Below, piece after piece: positions 7,568 through 16,823 of a stretch of 64,000 bases of DNA. Where the stretch lies: the NCBI RefSeq assembly GCF_001708405.1, contig NZ_CP012418.1, forward strand, positions 434,001 to 498,000, in the 5' to 3' direction. The translations under genes were made by a program, and so were the position numbers. A model generated the notes under the pieces. That model saw nothing but the letters and a program-made list of their open reading frames with translations. It did not search any database and had not been told where the DNA came from. Source of the stretch: Kangiella sediminilitoris (GTDB lineage Bacteria; Pseudomonadota; Gammaproteobacteria; Enterobacterales; Kangiellaceae). How positions within the stretch are numbered: the stretch's first letter is position 1; each line of letters begins with the position of its first letter.

Positions 7568-9286
7568 ATGTATAACGATTTTTTTGGGTTTAAAAATACT
7601 CCTTTTACAATAGCACCAGATCCTCGCTTTTTATTCATGAGCGAGCGGCATAGGGATGCACTGGCACACCTATTATATGGTATTGGTTCTGGTGGTGGAT
7701 TTGTCATGCTGACCGGAGAAGTTGGGACTGGTAAGACTACAGTTTGCCGTTGTCTTCTTGAACAGCTCTCTGATAACGTCAGACTGGCATACATCCTTAA
7801 CCCTAAATTGAACGCCATTGAGTTGATGGCGACGATGTGTGATGAGCTAGGGATCGAATACCGGCCTGGAGAGAATAGCTTAAAAGCGTTTACTGACTTG
7901 CTCCGCGACTACTTGTTGAGCAATCATGCTCAGGGACTGAATACCGTTCTGATGATTGACGAGGCGCAAAATCTCAGTGTCGAAGTCATGGAGCAAATCC
8001 GGTTGCTGACAAACCTGGAAACCAATGAAAAAAAACTGCTTCAAATTATTTTAATTGGTCAGCCCGAATTGCAGGAGTTGCTTGCAAAAAAAGAGTTAAG
8101 GCAGCTGGCTCAACGTGTCACAGCACGATATCACCTAAAACCTCTTAATTTGAATGAAACATCTTCCTATATCGAGCATCGTTTGCGAGTTGCTGGCCTT
8201 CAACGATCACTGTTTAAACCGGCTGCAATTAAAGAAATACATAAAGCCAGCGGTGGTGTACCAAGACTGATCAATGTTATTTCTGACAGGGCTCTGCTTG
8301 GTGCATCCGTTGAAAAAATGAGCATGGTCACGGTTCCTGTTGTCAGGCGTGCCATTAAAGAAGTATTAGGTGAAGAAGAGCCTGAAAAACTACCAAAAGG
8401 GAAGGGGAGATACCTATGGTATGCCGTTGCAGGAGTATTACTACTGGCTATCGGTTATTATCTCATCGCTCCTTATTACTATTTGTTTCAAGACAAAGTG
8501 TCGTCACAAAACAAGCAGTCCATAACGCAAAACCAGGCGCAAATCTCGCAGGATAGTAGTCATGAGAATAATACAGAGCAAGTAGACAAAAACGCTCAAA
8601 GTATCTCGGAAAATGGAACCAGCAACTATCGATCCAATGGTGAAGTTGCTCAAGAGTTCTGGGGAGAACAAAGCTGGGACAGAACGGGGGTTACGTCTGC
8701 ACGTAACTTGTTTGCGCTTTGGGGTGTAACCTATTACCCATATCAATCAAGTAGACCTTGCGAGTATGCAGCAAATTATAATTTAAGCTGTGACTCTGGA
8801 ATGGCAGACTGGAATTACATTAAACAGCTAAATCGCCCAATAAACTTAAAGTTTGGTACAGAAACATCGGGTATCTTCTGGGGTACTTTGAAATCCATAG
8901 AGGGTGATAATTTTGTTCTTCAGTTTGGTAATAACGAAGTTCGAATGAAGCAAGCAGAGCTCAATCCATTATGGCTCGGGGAGTATCAGTTATTCTGGAA
9001 GATCCCGGACGGATTTGTGGAGCAGACTATGGTGGGAGACTCAGGCCCTGTTGTTAGATGGCTTACGGATGCAATTTATACCATAGACAATATTAATATA
9101 ACTCCGGCCGATCGTTTTAGTGCAGAGGTGAAGAACTGGTTATTGGGATTTCAACAGGCACATGGCCTGGTTGCAGATGGAATTTTGGGTAAGCACTCTG
9201 TAATTATGATTAATAATCAGGTTGTAGATAACATTCCCAAACTTATAGACTCTGAAACTGGTGGCAGCCAGCCAGGGGGACGTTAA
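7568..9286 (+). CDS. gspA: GspA/ExeA-type AAA+ ATPase with peptidoglycan-binding domain
   Basis: ExeA-family proteins pair with GspB to help place the type II secretion secretin in the outer membrane through the cell wall. From ATG 7568 the protein (572 residues) begins with MYNDFFGFKNTPFTIAPDPR, the family's usual start. It then has Walker A GEVGTGKTT at 50-58, Walker B TVLMIDEAQNLS near 117-128, one transmembrane helix around 282-305, a Gln/Asn/Ser-rich linker, and a C-terminal peptidoglycan-binding repeat (LLGFQQAHGLVADGILG). GTG 7556 would add four residues; I prefer 7568 because of family alignment and the GTGAG seven bases upstream. It overlaps gspB as TAATG. No other secretion genes are nearby. 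Confidence 0.88.
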   Translation: MYNDFFGFKNTPFTIAPDPRFLFMSERHRDALAHLLYGIGSGGGFVMLTGEVGTGKTTVCRCLLEQLSDNVRLAYILNPKLNAIELMATMCDELGIEYRPGENSLKAFTDLLRDYLLSNHAQGLNTVLMIDEAQNLSVEVMEQIRLLTNLETNEKKLLQIILIGQPELQELLAKKELRQLAQRVTARYHLKPLNLNETSSYIEHRLRVAGLQRSLFKPAAIKEIHKASGGVPRLINVISDRALLGASVEKMSMVTVPVVRRAIKEVLGEEEPEKLPKGKGRYLWYAVAGVLLLAIGYYLIAPYYYLFQDKVSSQNKQSITQNQAQISQDSSHENNTEQVDKNAQSISENGTSNYRSNGEVAQEFWGEQSWDRTGVTSARNLFALWGVTYYPYQSSRPCEYAANYNLSCDSGMADWNYIKQLNRPINLKFGTETSGIFWGTLKSIEGDNFVLQFGNNEVRMKQAELNPLWLGEYQLFWKIPDGFVEQTMVGDSGPVVRWLTDAIYTIDNINITPADRFSAEVKNWLLGFQQAHGLVADGILGKHSVIMINNQVVDNIPKLIDSETGGSQPGGR

Positions 9287-10005
9287 TGTCTTATATTCTT
9301 GATGCGTTAAAAAAAGATAAGAATAATAACTCCTCAAAGGAGCATGACAATATCCCAGACTTGTCCAGCGAGCATGCTATCTACGAGCTGGAAGAGGAGA
9401 AGCCTTTGTCACGCTGGTTATGGCCACTGGTAGTTATGGTACTGGTGCTAACCATTTTTGTGCTGCTTTTTATGTTGTTTAATCCTTCTTCACAGCAGTT
9501 TGCTCAGTACTTGAAACAGCAGCCGCTACAGCAGCAGAATGTAGACAATAGAGAAAGCAGTGAGAGCTTGTCAGAGAAAAATGAGGCGCTACCAGAAACA
9601 AAACTTGAGAACACAGAACAAGCTGTCGATAAAAACTCGATGGTAGTTTCTAAACCGTTAGAAGTTGCATCGCCGGTGGTTCAGCGAGTTGAGAAAAAAG
9701 TAGTGGCAAGACCGCCTGGCTCATCTTATTCATCACCTCCACGGTCAACACAAAATAAAGGCACAGCAAGCAGCAGTGGTTTAACCAAGGCTGATTTACC
9801 CTCACTGATCTACACTACTCATATCTACGCAACGTTACCCAAAGATCGTTTTGTCATGCTTAACGGTAGACCCTATGCCCAAGGCGATAGGATTGATGAT
9901 AACTTATATGTAAAAGAAATTTTGGAAAACGATCTGGTTGTGACTTATAAAGGCAAGGAGTTTGTTCTTCCAAGTCTTGAAGACGTTAATGTCAGCTCAC
10001 CTTAG
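9286..10005 (+). CDS. gspB: GspB/ExeB-type secretion accessory protein
   Basis: The 239-residue protein begins MSYILDALKKDKNN, the standard start of GspB proteins, followed by a single transmembrane helix around residues 44-65 (WPLVVMVLVLTIFVLLFML). A long low-complexity periplasmic linker rich in Gln, Ser and Glu follows, then the conserved C-terminal T2SSB domain from about 165 (DLPSLIYTTHIYATLPKDRF onward). This domain resembles the GspC homology region and supports envelope assembly of the secretin. It is translationally coupled to gspA. Its last four bases overlap the convergent rsmF gene, so no terminator separates them. Confidence 0.88.
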   Translation: MSYILDALKKDKNNNSSKEHDNIPDLSSEHAIYELEEEKPLSRWLWPLVVMVLVLTIFVLLFMLFNPSSQQFAQYLKQQPLQQQNVDNRESSESLSEKNEALPETKLENTEQAVDKNSMVVSKPLEVASPVVQRVEKKVVARPPGSSYSSPPRSTQNKGTASSSGLTKADLPSLIYTTHIYATLPKDRFVMLNGRPYAQGDRIDDNLYVKEILENDLVVTYKGKEFVLPSLEDVNVSSP

Positions 10006-11447
10006 GCGAACGCATTATCTCTAACAAGATCTCGTGGTAAAGAGTTTTTTAACCGGCTTCCCAGGTGTTTGACCAGACCCAAAGGGATATCCTGATATGT
10101 AACCAGGAATTCTTTGTGTTTCTGCTTGCTACTATTTTCCAGATAGATATCTTTTCCTCTGAGGTAGTCCTGCGCTTGTTCAGAAGTTAATTCAATCACT
10201 TGCCGACTAAAGAGTTGACCGAAGCAAATGGCAGCCTGGTGGTGGAGCTTGTAGCCCTGCTTAATAACTTCTGCCAGTTTAATACCGTAACGGTTGAGCT
10301 TCATTTTTTGAGCCAGCTCTTCACAACCCTTTGGTAGCAACCATATTTCCTGACCACGAGACTTACCTTCTTTCAGCCAGAGGCTATCTGCAAAATCAGC
10401 TATATCCCAGGCAAATAGGTTGGCATATTCAATAAATTGCTGGACCTGTTTTCGGCTCAGCGGCTGAAAGTTAAAAGGTTTTAATGATGACGATTTTAGA
10501 GATTCCATTGGAAGGACATCGGAACTTTTTTCAAAACAGGCGACAAAAAAGCCCTCACTATCAAAAATATTTGGATAGACCTGAAGATAACCTTCTTTTG
10601 TTAAAGCTGCTCCTGCTTGTTCAAATAAATTTTTAAGAGAGTATGGGGATGCTGACTCCGGATATTCTCTCAACAGGTGCTGGCAAACTTCCTGGTTTTC
10701 TTCTTTGGACAGGGTGCAGGTGGAGTAAACCAGTCGGCCTCCAGGCTTCAGTGCCTTGAACGCACTGACAATTAACTCTTTTTGTAGTGTCGCCATTGAA
10801 CGCACGTTATTGATATTCCAGTCAGCCAATGCCTGTTCATCTTTACGAACAGTCCCTTCTCCGCCGCAAGGAGCATCAAGTAGAATAGCATCAAAGAATT
10901 GTGGCGTTTGTACGCCAAAGGTTCTGCCGTCAGTATGCGTTAAACAGGTATTGCTGACACCACAGCGCTGGATATTGTAGTGGAGCCCTTTTAGCCTTGA
11001 AGAAGATAACTCGTTTGCGACAATTAATCCTTTGTTCCCTAAGGCTGCTGCTAACTGTGTCGTCTTAGAACCAGGAGCTGCCGCCATGTCCAATACGGAG
11101 ATGGGTTTATCCAGTTCCAGTTCATGTAGCAGCGCAACTACCGGTAGCATTGAGCTAGCTTCCTGGATATAAAACTGTCCCTGCAAGTGAGGTACCCAGT
11201 TTCCAAGATCATTAGTTTGAGCTGAGTCTTCCAGCCAGACGCCTTCTTCGCACCAAGGAATAGGGTTAAACCGATATCCCTGGCTTTCAAGCAGCTGTCG
11301 GAGGTGTTGAGGTGTGATTTTGAGCCGATTAGCGCGAATACTTTTACGTAATGGTTTCTGGCAGGACACCAGCAGATTATCAAGCTGCTCTCTATCCTGT
11401 AGCTGCTCGCTCATATGTTGTATAAAGTCTTCGGAAATTTTAGGCAT
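10002..11447 (-). CDS. rsmF: 16S rRNA (cytosine1407-C5)-methyltransferase RsmF
   Basis: RsmF methylates C1407 of 16S rRNA using SAM. The 481-residue length matches E. coli YebU/RsmF (about 479), and the C-terminal extension beyond the NSUN-type catalytic core is present, which separates it from RsmB. Seen motifs: SAM-binding VLDMAAAPGSKTTQLAA, motif IV DAILLDAPCGGEGTVRKD with one key cysteine, and motif VI YSTCTLSKEENQEV with the nucleophilic cysteine. It is transcribed alone; a strong hairpin at 11473-11497 sits just upstream and closes putA. It converges on gspB with a four-base overlap. Confidence 0.93.
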   Translation of the reverse strand: MPKISEDFIQHMSEQLQDREQLDNLLVSCQKPLRKSIRANRLKITPQHLRQLLESQGYRFNPIPWCEEGVWLEDSAQTNDLGNWVPHLQGQFYIQEASSMLPVVALLHELELDKPISVLDMAAAPGSKTTQLAAALGNKGLIVANELSSSRLKGLHYNIQRCGVSNTCLTHTDGRTFGVQTPQFFDAILLDAPCGGEGTVRKDEQALADWNINNVRSMATLQKELIVSAFKALKPGGRLVYSTCTLSKEENQEVCQHLLREYPESASPYSLKNLFEQAGAALTKEGYLQVYPNIFDSEGFFVACFEKSSDVLPMESLKSSSLKPFNFQPLSRKQVQQFIEYANLFAWDIADFADSLWLKEGKSRGQEIWLLPKGCEELAQKMKLNRYGIKLAEVIKQGYKLHHQAAICFGQLFSRQVIELTSEQAQDYLRGKDIYLENSSKQKHKEFLVTYQDIPLGLVKHLGSRLKNSLPRDLVRDNAFA

Positions 11448-11472
11448 GATTTATTTATGTGGCTGATACAGA

Positions 11473-11497
11473 AAAGGCACAGACGTGCTGTGCCTTT
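11473..11497 (-). terminator. Hairpin terminator of putA
   Basis: A perfect 10-bp stem (AAAGGCACAG / CTGTGCCTTT) closes a five-base loop. It lies between the putA stop at 11536 and the rsmF start at 11447. Read on the minus strand the stem ends in CCTTTT. The downstream T-run is short, so termination may be partial, but stem length and position support it. Confidence 0.75.
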
Positions 11498-11535
11498 CGC
11501 TGTTTATTTTAACACCCAGCTTATGAAAAGTCTTT

Positions 11536-14500
11536 TTATGAGTCCTGTTCCTGTTGCAGGAACTCAGGTGAAACATCTTCATCACCCAGTGATAACAATG
11601 AAGCGTTACCACCAATGGCTGCAGTGTTATTGGTACGTGTATGCTCAGTAGCAAAGCGATATAGGTAAAAAGGACCGCCTGCTTTTGGACCTGTGCCCGA
11701 CAGCCCCTGACCACCGAATGGTTGTACACCAACGGTTGCACCGATCATGTTACGGTTGATGTAGACGTTACCCACTCGGGCGCGTTTATCAATGTAAAGA
11801 GCCGTGGATTCGTTACGTGAGTGAACGCCAAGCGTCAGGCCAAAGCCGTAATTGTTAATCTGGTCAATGACTTTGTCTAAGTCTTTCGCTTTATAGCGCA
11901 CGATATGTACGATAGGGCCGAACCACTCTTGTTCCAAATCGTTGATATGGTTGATTTCGAATGCAACAGGAGAAAGGAAGCTACCATGTCCTTCCAACCC
12001 TTCTGGCATTGGTGTCTCGGCAATTAACTTACCGGCCGCTTTAAGTTCATCAATATGTTCCTGCAGCTCTTCGCGCGCCGCCATATCAATTACAGGGCCA
12101 ACATCTGTCGATAAATCGGTAGGATTGCCCAGGCGAAGTTCCTGCATTGCACCTGATAGAACTTCAATAATTTTGTCTGCGATTTCTTCCTGTAAATAAA
12201 GTACACGTAGCGCTGAACAACGCTGACCGGCACTGGTAAAGGCTGAGTGGATCACATCTTCAACTACCTGCTCTGGCAATGCCGAGCTGTCTACGATCAT
12301 GGCATTCTGACCACCTGTTTCAGCAATCAGTGGTGATAGCATGGCATCGCGAGAAGCCAAAGTGCGGTTAATCGTATGAGCTGTGCTGGTTGAACCGGTG
12401 AAGGCGACGCCGCCAATACGGTTGTCGGACAGAATAACTTTACCCAGGACTGAGCCTCGGATTGGTACAAACTGTAGCACGCTGGTTGGAATGCCTGCCT
12501 CATGCATCAATTGCACGGCGCGATATGCGACTAATGTGGTTTGATCTGCTGGTTTAGCGATAACGGTATTACCAGCAACCAATGCTGCCGCAACCTGACC
12601 GATGAAGATAGCCAGCGGGAAGTTCCATGGGCTAATGCAGGCAAAGACCCCGCGACCCTGCAGATATAAGTCATTACTTTCGCCCGTTGGACCTGGCAGG
12701 TGAATCTCATGGCCGAACTGGTTACGTGCGTTGTAGGCATAGTAGCGGCAGAAATCGATGGCCTCGCGAACCTCATCAATACCATCCTGAATGCTTTTTC
12801 CGCCGTCACGACTGCATAAAGCAATCAGTTCATGCTTATGGGACTCCAGTGTGTCAGCAACTTTATCCAGTAATGCTGAACGTTGCTGAACAGGAGTAAC
12901 ATCCCACCCAATAAAGTTCTGATGCGCCACATCCAACGCTTTAAGAGCTTGTTCTTCAGTTGCCTTATGAACTGTACCTACGGTATGGCTATGGTCGTAA
13001 GGACAAATCACTTGCTCTTCTTCACTGGTAAATTCTTGACCATCGATAATTGGCTTAGCGTGCCACTGGTTATCTAAGTAATGTTTGACCTGGTTCATAA
13101 ACGGCTCTGTCTCACTTTGAATATGTAAATTAGTACCACTCGAATTCAAACGCATCTCGCCAAAATCTTCATAAATATGTGGCGGTAATGGAATTCGATC
13201 ATTGTGTAAGGTTTCAAAACTCTTAAGCACAGTAGATGGGTGTTCAGCCAACTCCATAACAGGAGTCTTCTCATCAACTAACTGGTGCACGAATGATGTA
13301 TTAGCACCATTCTCAAGCAGTCGTCGGACTAAGTAGGGTAGCAGGTCCTTATGGTTACCTACTGGAGCATATATACGGCAATGAAGATCAGGATACTGGT
13401 TAAGTACCATATCATATAATGCTTCGCCCATTCCGTGCAGGCGTTGGAACTCAAAGTCTCGACTGGTGCCAGCCATATTCATGATGCTGAACACGGTTTG
13501 TGCGTTGTGGGTAGCAAACTGAGGGTAAAATTTACCATCAGCGTTTAGCAGGTAATTAGCGCAAGCTAAATAGGAAACGTCAGTACCACACTTACGAGTA
13601 AATACTGGGTAGCTGCTGTAACCACCTTGTTGCGACCATTTAATCTCTGAGTCCCAGTAAGCACCTTTAACCAGTCGCAGAGGAATTCTGCGGCCGTGTT
13701 TTTTGGATAAGGCATTAAGCCAGCCGAGAACCGGTAAGGCGCGCTTTGAGTAGGCTTGAACCACCATACCGAACCCTTCCCAATCATCACAGACTGTTGA
13801 GTCATAAACAGCTTCAAACACATCCAGCGATATCTCCAGACGGTCGGCTTCTTCAGCATCAATCGTAACTGCCACATCAAGATCTCGCGCCTGTTTTACC
13901 AGTTTACTGACAGTTCCCACCATCTCAGTCAGAATACGATCTCGCTGTCCTTCTTCATAACGTGGGTGAAGTGCGGAAAGTTTAATTGAAATACTGGGAG
14001 CTTCATTTCCTTCCTGAACTTTAACTGCACCAATTTCAGCGATGGCATTACTGTAAGCTTCATAGTAGCGCTGAGCGTCCTTAGCGGTATAAGCTGCTTC
14101 CCCAAGCATATCAAAAGAGTGGGTATAACCCTTCTGGACACTTTTAGCACCACGCTTCAGTGCTTCTTTGATTGTACGTCCTAAAACGAACTGACGGCCC
14201 ATGATGCGCATCGCCTGGTTCATTGCCTGTCTGATCACGGGCTCACCGAATTTAGCGATTAAACCACGCAACATGGTGTCGGGCTTACCGTCACCATCCT
14301 GATCAACATCAATGATTTTACCAGTTAGCATCAAGCCCCAGGTAGAGGCATTAACAAAATACGAGCTACTTTGCCCCGTATGCTTTTCCCAGTCAGCAGA
14401 TGTCAGTTTGTCACGAATCAGATCGTTGGCAACTTTTGCATCGGGAATACGTAGCAATGCCTCAGCCAGGCACATTAGAATAATGCCTTCTTTAGTGCTC

Positions 14501-14748
14501 AGACTGTATTGCTGAAGAAACGCTTCTACACCTTCTTTAGAGCGCTCATCCTGTCGAATGGCTTCGACCAGATCGCTGGCTTGGCGCGTGACTTTTTCAA
14601 TGGTGTCCTTATCAGGTGTGGCTAGCGCCAGCAGTTCATTCAGATAATCTGACTCGTCAACTGCATAATTTTGGGTGATCAACGTCTGCCACTGATCCAA
14701 GGGCAGGTCTTTGTAATTATCTGAAAATATTTGACTAGCTCGTAACAT
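11536..14748 (-). CDS. putA: Bifunctional proline dehydrogenase / glutamate-semialdehyde dehydrogenase PutA
   Basis: PutA oxidises proline to pyrroline-5-carboxylate with FAD, then to glutamate with NAD. The 1070-residue protein has the PRODH barrel (about 170-470; IDAEEADRLEIS, RLVKGAYWDSEIK, YAPVGNHKDLLPYLVRR) and the aldehyde dehydrogenase domain (about 540-1040), with ETGGQNAM and the catalytic cysteine in SAGQRCSALR near residue 844. E. coli PutA has about 1320 residues and begins with a ribbon-helix-helix repressor domain. Here the N-terminus starts near the PRODH arm, so the autoregulatory DNA-binding domain is absent. Membrane-associated catabolism is expected. A hairpin follows it at 11473-11497. 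Confidence 0.95.
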   Translation of the reverse strand: MLRASQIFSDNYKDLPLDQWQTLITQNYAVDESDYLNELLALATPDKDTIEKVTRQASDLVEAIRQDERSKEGVEAFLQQYSLSTKEGIILMCLAEALLRIPDAKVANDLIRDKLTSADWEKHTGQSSSYFVNASTWGLMLTGKIIDVDQDGDGKPDTMLRGLIAKFGEPVIRQAMNQAMRIMGRQFVLGRTIKEALKRGAKSVQKGYTHSFDMLGEAAYTAKDAQRYYEAYSNAIAEIGAVKVQEGNEAPSISIKLSALHPRYEEGQRDRILTEMVGTVSKLVKQARDLDVAVTIDAEEADRLEISLDVFEAVYDSTVCDDWEGFGMVVQAYSKRALPVLGWLNALSKKHGRRIPLRLVKGAYWDSEIKWSQQGGYSSYPVFTRKCGTDVSYLACANYLLNADGKFYPQFATHNAQTVFSIMNMAGTSRDFEFQRLHGMGEALYDMVLNQYPDLHCRIYAPVGNHKDLLPYLVRRLLENGANTSFVHQLVDEKTPVMELAEHPSTVLKSFETLHNDRIPLPPHIYEDFGEMRLNSSGTNLHIQSETEPFMNQVKHYLDNQWHAKPIIDGQEFTSEEEQVICPYDHSHTVGTVHKATEEQALKALDVAHQNFIGWDVTPVQQRSALLDKVADTLESHKHELIALCSRDGGKSIQDGIDEVREAIDFCRYYAYNARNQFGHEIHLPGPTGESNDLYLQGRGVFACISPWNFPLAIFIGQVAAALVAGNTVIAKPADQTTLVAYRAVQLMHEAGIPTSVLQFVPIRGSVLGKVILSDNRIGGVAFTGSTSTAHTINRTLASRDAMLSPLIAETGGQNAMIVDSSALPEQVVEDVIHSAFTSAGQRCSALRVLYLQEEIADKIIEVLSGAMQELRLGNPTDLSTDVGPVIDMAAREELQEHIDELKAAGKLIAETPMPEGLEGHGSFLSPVAFEINHINDLEQEWFGPIVHIVRYKAKDLDKVIDQINNYGFGLTLGVHSRNESTALYIDKRARVGNVYINRNMIGATVGVQPFGGQGLSGTGPKAGGPFYLYRFATEHTRTNNTAAIGGNASLLSLGDEDVSPEFLQQEQDS

Positions 14749-14782
14749 TCTTTTTAATACCTAAAACATATGCCTGTAAACC

Positions 14783-15391
14783 TTAACGCCAGCCGGAGCG
14801 ATGACGTTTCTTTTGGCTAAATCTTGAAAGAATCCAGCTTAAAAACATACCAAACAATAACACTATAGCGCCGGCATAGAAAACATCTTTATGGAAACGA
14901 TCTTTCTGTAGGGCGGCTTGTTGTCGAAGTGTGGCTGCTTCATTTTCTAACTGCGACACTTCCTGTTGAAGCTTATCGTTAAGCTGAATAACGTTACCTT
15001 TGTCAGCGATCTCTTGGGTGAGCTCTGCAACTTTCTGTTTTAACTGCTGATTTTCAGTTATAAGTTGTTGATACTTGGCCTGAACGGTGGGTTGAACAGT
15101 AATGTACTCTGAGCGAATCCAGCCAGAGTCGCCATTAGCCACTCTCACTTCAGAGCTTTCATTTGCGGTATCGCTTTGCAGGATGGTAATAGGGGTGCCC
15201 GCAGTAATTTTACCGATAACTCGGTAGCGGTTGGTTGGGCCACTTCTAAGTATCACGCCAAGATCGTCTGAAACGTAATACTGTGACTCAGAGTCTGGTG
15301 ATGGAGTGGACGCTTCATCGGCAGCAAACACAGCGCTGCTAAACAGTCCAGAAGTGAATAGGATAGCCCATATAGTCAGGATACGAAACAT
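14783..15391 (-). CDS. ygiM: YgiM-like SH3-domain membrane protein (TIGR04211)
   Basis: The 202-residue protein has a signal peptide (MFRILTIWAILFTSGLFSSAVFA), a bacterial SH3 domain around residues 35-100 (YYVSDDLGVILRSGPTNRY; GWIRSEYI), a coiled coil around 108-165 rich in Gln and Glu, and a C-terminal transmembrane helix (AGAIVLLFGMFLSWIL) with a basic tail. This is the TIGR04211/YgiM architecture of unknown function. I chose ATG 15391 because it starts the signal peptide and has AGGA eight bases upstream; a longer frame to 15481 would hide the signal peptide. In E. coli ygiM also sits between ygiF and cca. Confidence 0.85.
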   Translation of the reverse strand: MFRILTIWAILFTSGLFSSAVFAADEASTPSPDSESQYYVSDDLGVILRSGPTNRYRVIGKITAGTPITILQSDTANESSEVRVANGDSGWIRSEYITVQPTVQAKYQQLITENQQLKQKVAELTQEIADKGNVIQLNDKLQQEVSQLENEAATLRQQAALQKDRFHKDVFYAGAIVLLFGMFLSWILSRFSQKKRHRSGWR

Positions 15392-15514
15392 GTAAAATCC
15401 TGTAAAATTGAAACGGTTTAAGTGGGCAAGTATATAGTAGGTTTTTGAGGGGGGGAAGAGGTGATCGACTGATGCGACCACCTTTTCTTACAGGCTTTAG
15501 AACCAGTAGCTATA

Positions 15515-16792
15515 TTACTGGAAGATAGCCTTGAAAATATAGAAGAATATAATCGAAAGAATTGCGCCTGCAGGTAGGGTAACTACCCAGGAAACAAAGA
15601 TATTTCGAACAACACCAAGATTCAGTGCCGCAATACCACGGGCCATACCCACACCCAGTACCGCACCCACCAATGTTTGAGTGGTTGAGATTGGAAGACC
15701 TGCACCACTGGCAATAATTACCGTTGAAGCTGCTGCTAATTCAGCTGCGAAGCCTCGGCTTGGTGTTAAGTGAGTGATTTTCTGACCGATGGTTTTCATT
15801 ACGCGGCTACCAAGTACGATAAGACCGATAACGATACCGATAGCACCAACCAGAAGAATTCGTGGGTCTACGGCTGCTTTAGCGCCAATTTCACCACTGT
15901 TCTGGATTACGCTAACGACCGCTGCCAGAGGACCAATTGCGTTTGCAACGTCATTTGAGCCATGGGCAAAGGCCATACCACAGGCGGTAACAATCATTAA
16001 TACTGCGAAAACCTTCTCAACACTGGCGAACTGGTACTCTTTGTTTTCTTTTTTATCAACCTTGATACGGCTGATAAAGATGGCACCAATAACGGCAATA
16101 AGTAGGCCGACACCAGCTGCAATCAGATAAACTTCGACTAGGCTTAGCTCGATGCTCTTGTCTTTAAACAAGTGCTTGAGTCCTTTAAGGATCGTTACCA
16201 GAGCAATAACGAAACCAGCCAGGAACATATAGAAAGGCACATAGCGTTTTGCTTTTTCGAATGGATCCGAAGCGTTAAGAATCAATTTTTGTACGCTAAG
16301 AACTATCAGGAATGCAATGACGCCCGCTAGAACTGGTGTGATGATCCAGCTACCAACGATTGAACCAACTTTACCCCAGTTAACTGCCTGAGTAGTCACA
16401 CCAACGGCTGCGAAACCAACAATAGCACCAACGATAGAGTGAGTCGTAGACACGGGCCAGCCCAGTCGTGACGCTATCAGAAGCCATATGCCGGCAGCCA
16501 AAAGGGCGGCCATCATACCATAGACCAATAGCTCAGGCTGTCCAGTAAAGTAATTGGCATCGATCATGCCTTTACGAATGGTTTTTGTGACTTCGCCACC
16601 CGCAAGGTAAGCACCGGCGAACTCAAAAATAGCTGCAACGATAATAGCCTGCTTCAGTGTCAGTGCCTTTGCACCAACTGATGTACCCATTGCGTTTGCA
16701 ACGTCGTTTGCACCAATACCGAATGCCATTAGAAAGCCGAAAGCGACTGCGATCCAGATTATGGTGTCTGCGTTCTGTAATAAAAAATCCAA
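15515..16792 (-). CDS. pit: Inorganic phosphate transporter, Pit family
   Basis: This 425-residue membrane protein has the duplicated Pit signature: GIGANDVANAMGTSVGAKAL near residue 26 and AFAHGSNDVANAIGPLAAV near residue 276. A second paired element is also present (GWPVSTTHSIVGAIVGFA and GLPISTTQTLVGAVLGVGMA). Pit proteins import phosphate, usually as a metal-phosphate complex, with protons or sodium. It lies 31 bases downstream of a DUF47/PhoU-like gene, the standard partner and probable regulator of low-affinity Pit transporters. No Pho box was recognised upstream of the pair. Confidence 0.93.
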   Translation of the reverse strand: MDFLLQNADTIIWIAVAFGFLMAFGIGANDVANAMGTSVGAKALTLKQAIIVAAIFEFAGAYLAGGEVTKTIRKGMIDANYFTGQPELLVYGMMAALLAAGIWLLIASRLGWPVSTTHSIVGAIVGFAAVGVTTQAVNWGKVGSIVGSWIITPVLAGVIAFLIVLSVQKLILNASDPFEKAKRYVPFYMFLAGFVIALVTILKGLKHLFKDKSIELSLVEVYLIAAGVGLLIAVIGAIFISRIKVDKKENKEYQFASVEKVFAVLMIVTACGMAFAHGSNDVANAIGPLAAVVSVIQNSGEIGAKAAVDPRILLVGAIGIVIGLIVLGSRVMKTIGQKITHLTPSRGFAAELAAASTVIIASGAGLPISTTQTLVGAVLGVGMARGIAALNLGVVRNIFVSWVVTLPAGAILSIIFFYIFKAIFQ

Positions 16793-16823
16793 AAGTTCCC
16801 CCTACGATGAACTCGTGTATCAA

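Noticed and set aside
12531-14153. Several open frames antisense or out of frame within putA
   Set aside because: They overlap a complete conserved gene and encode low-information sequence.
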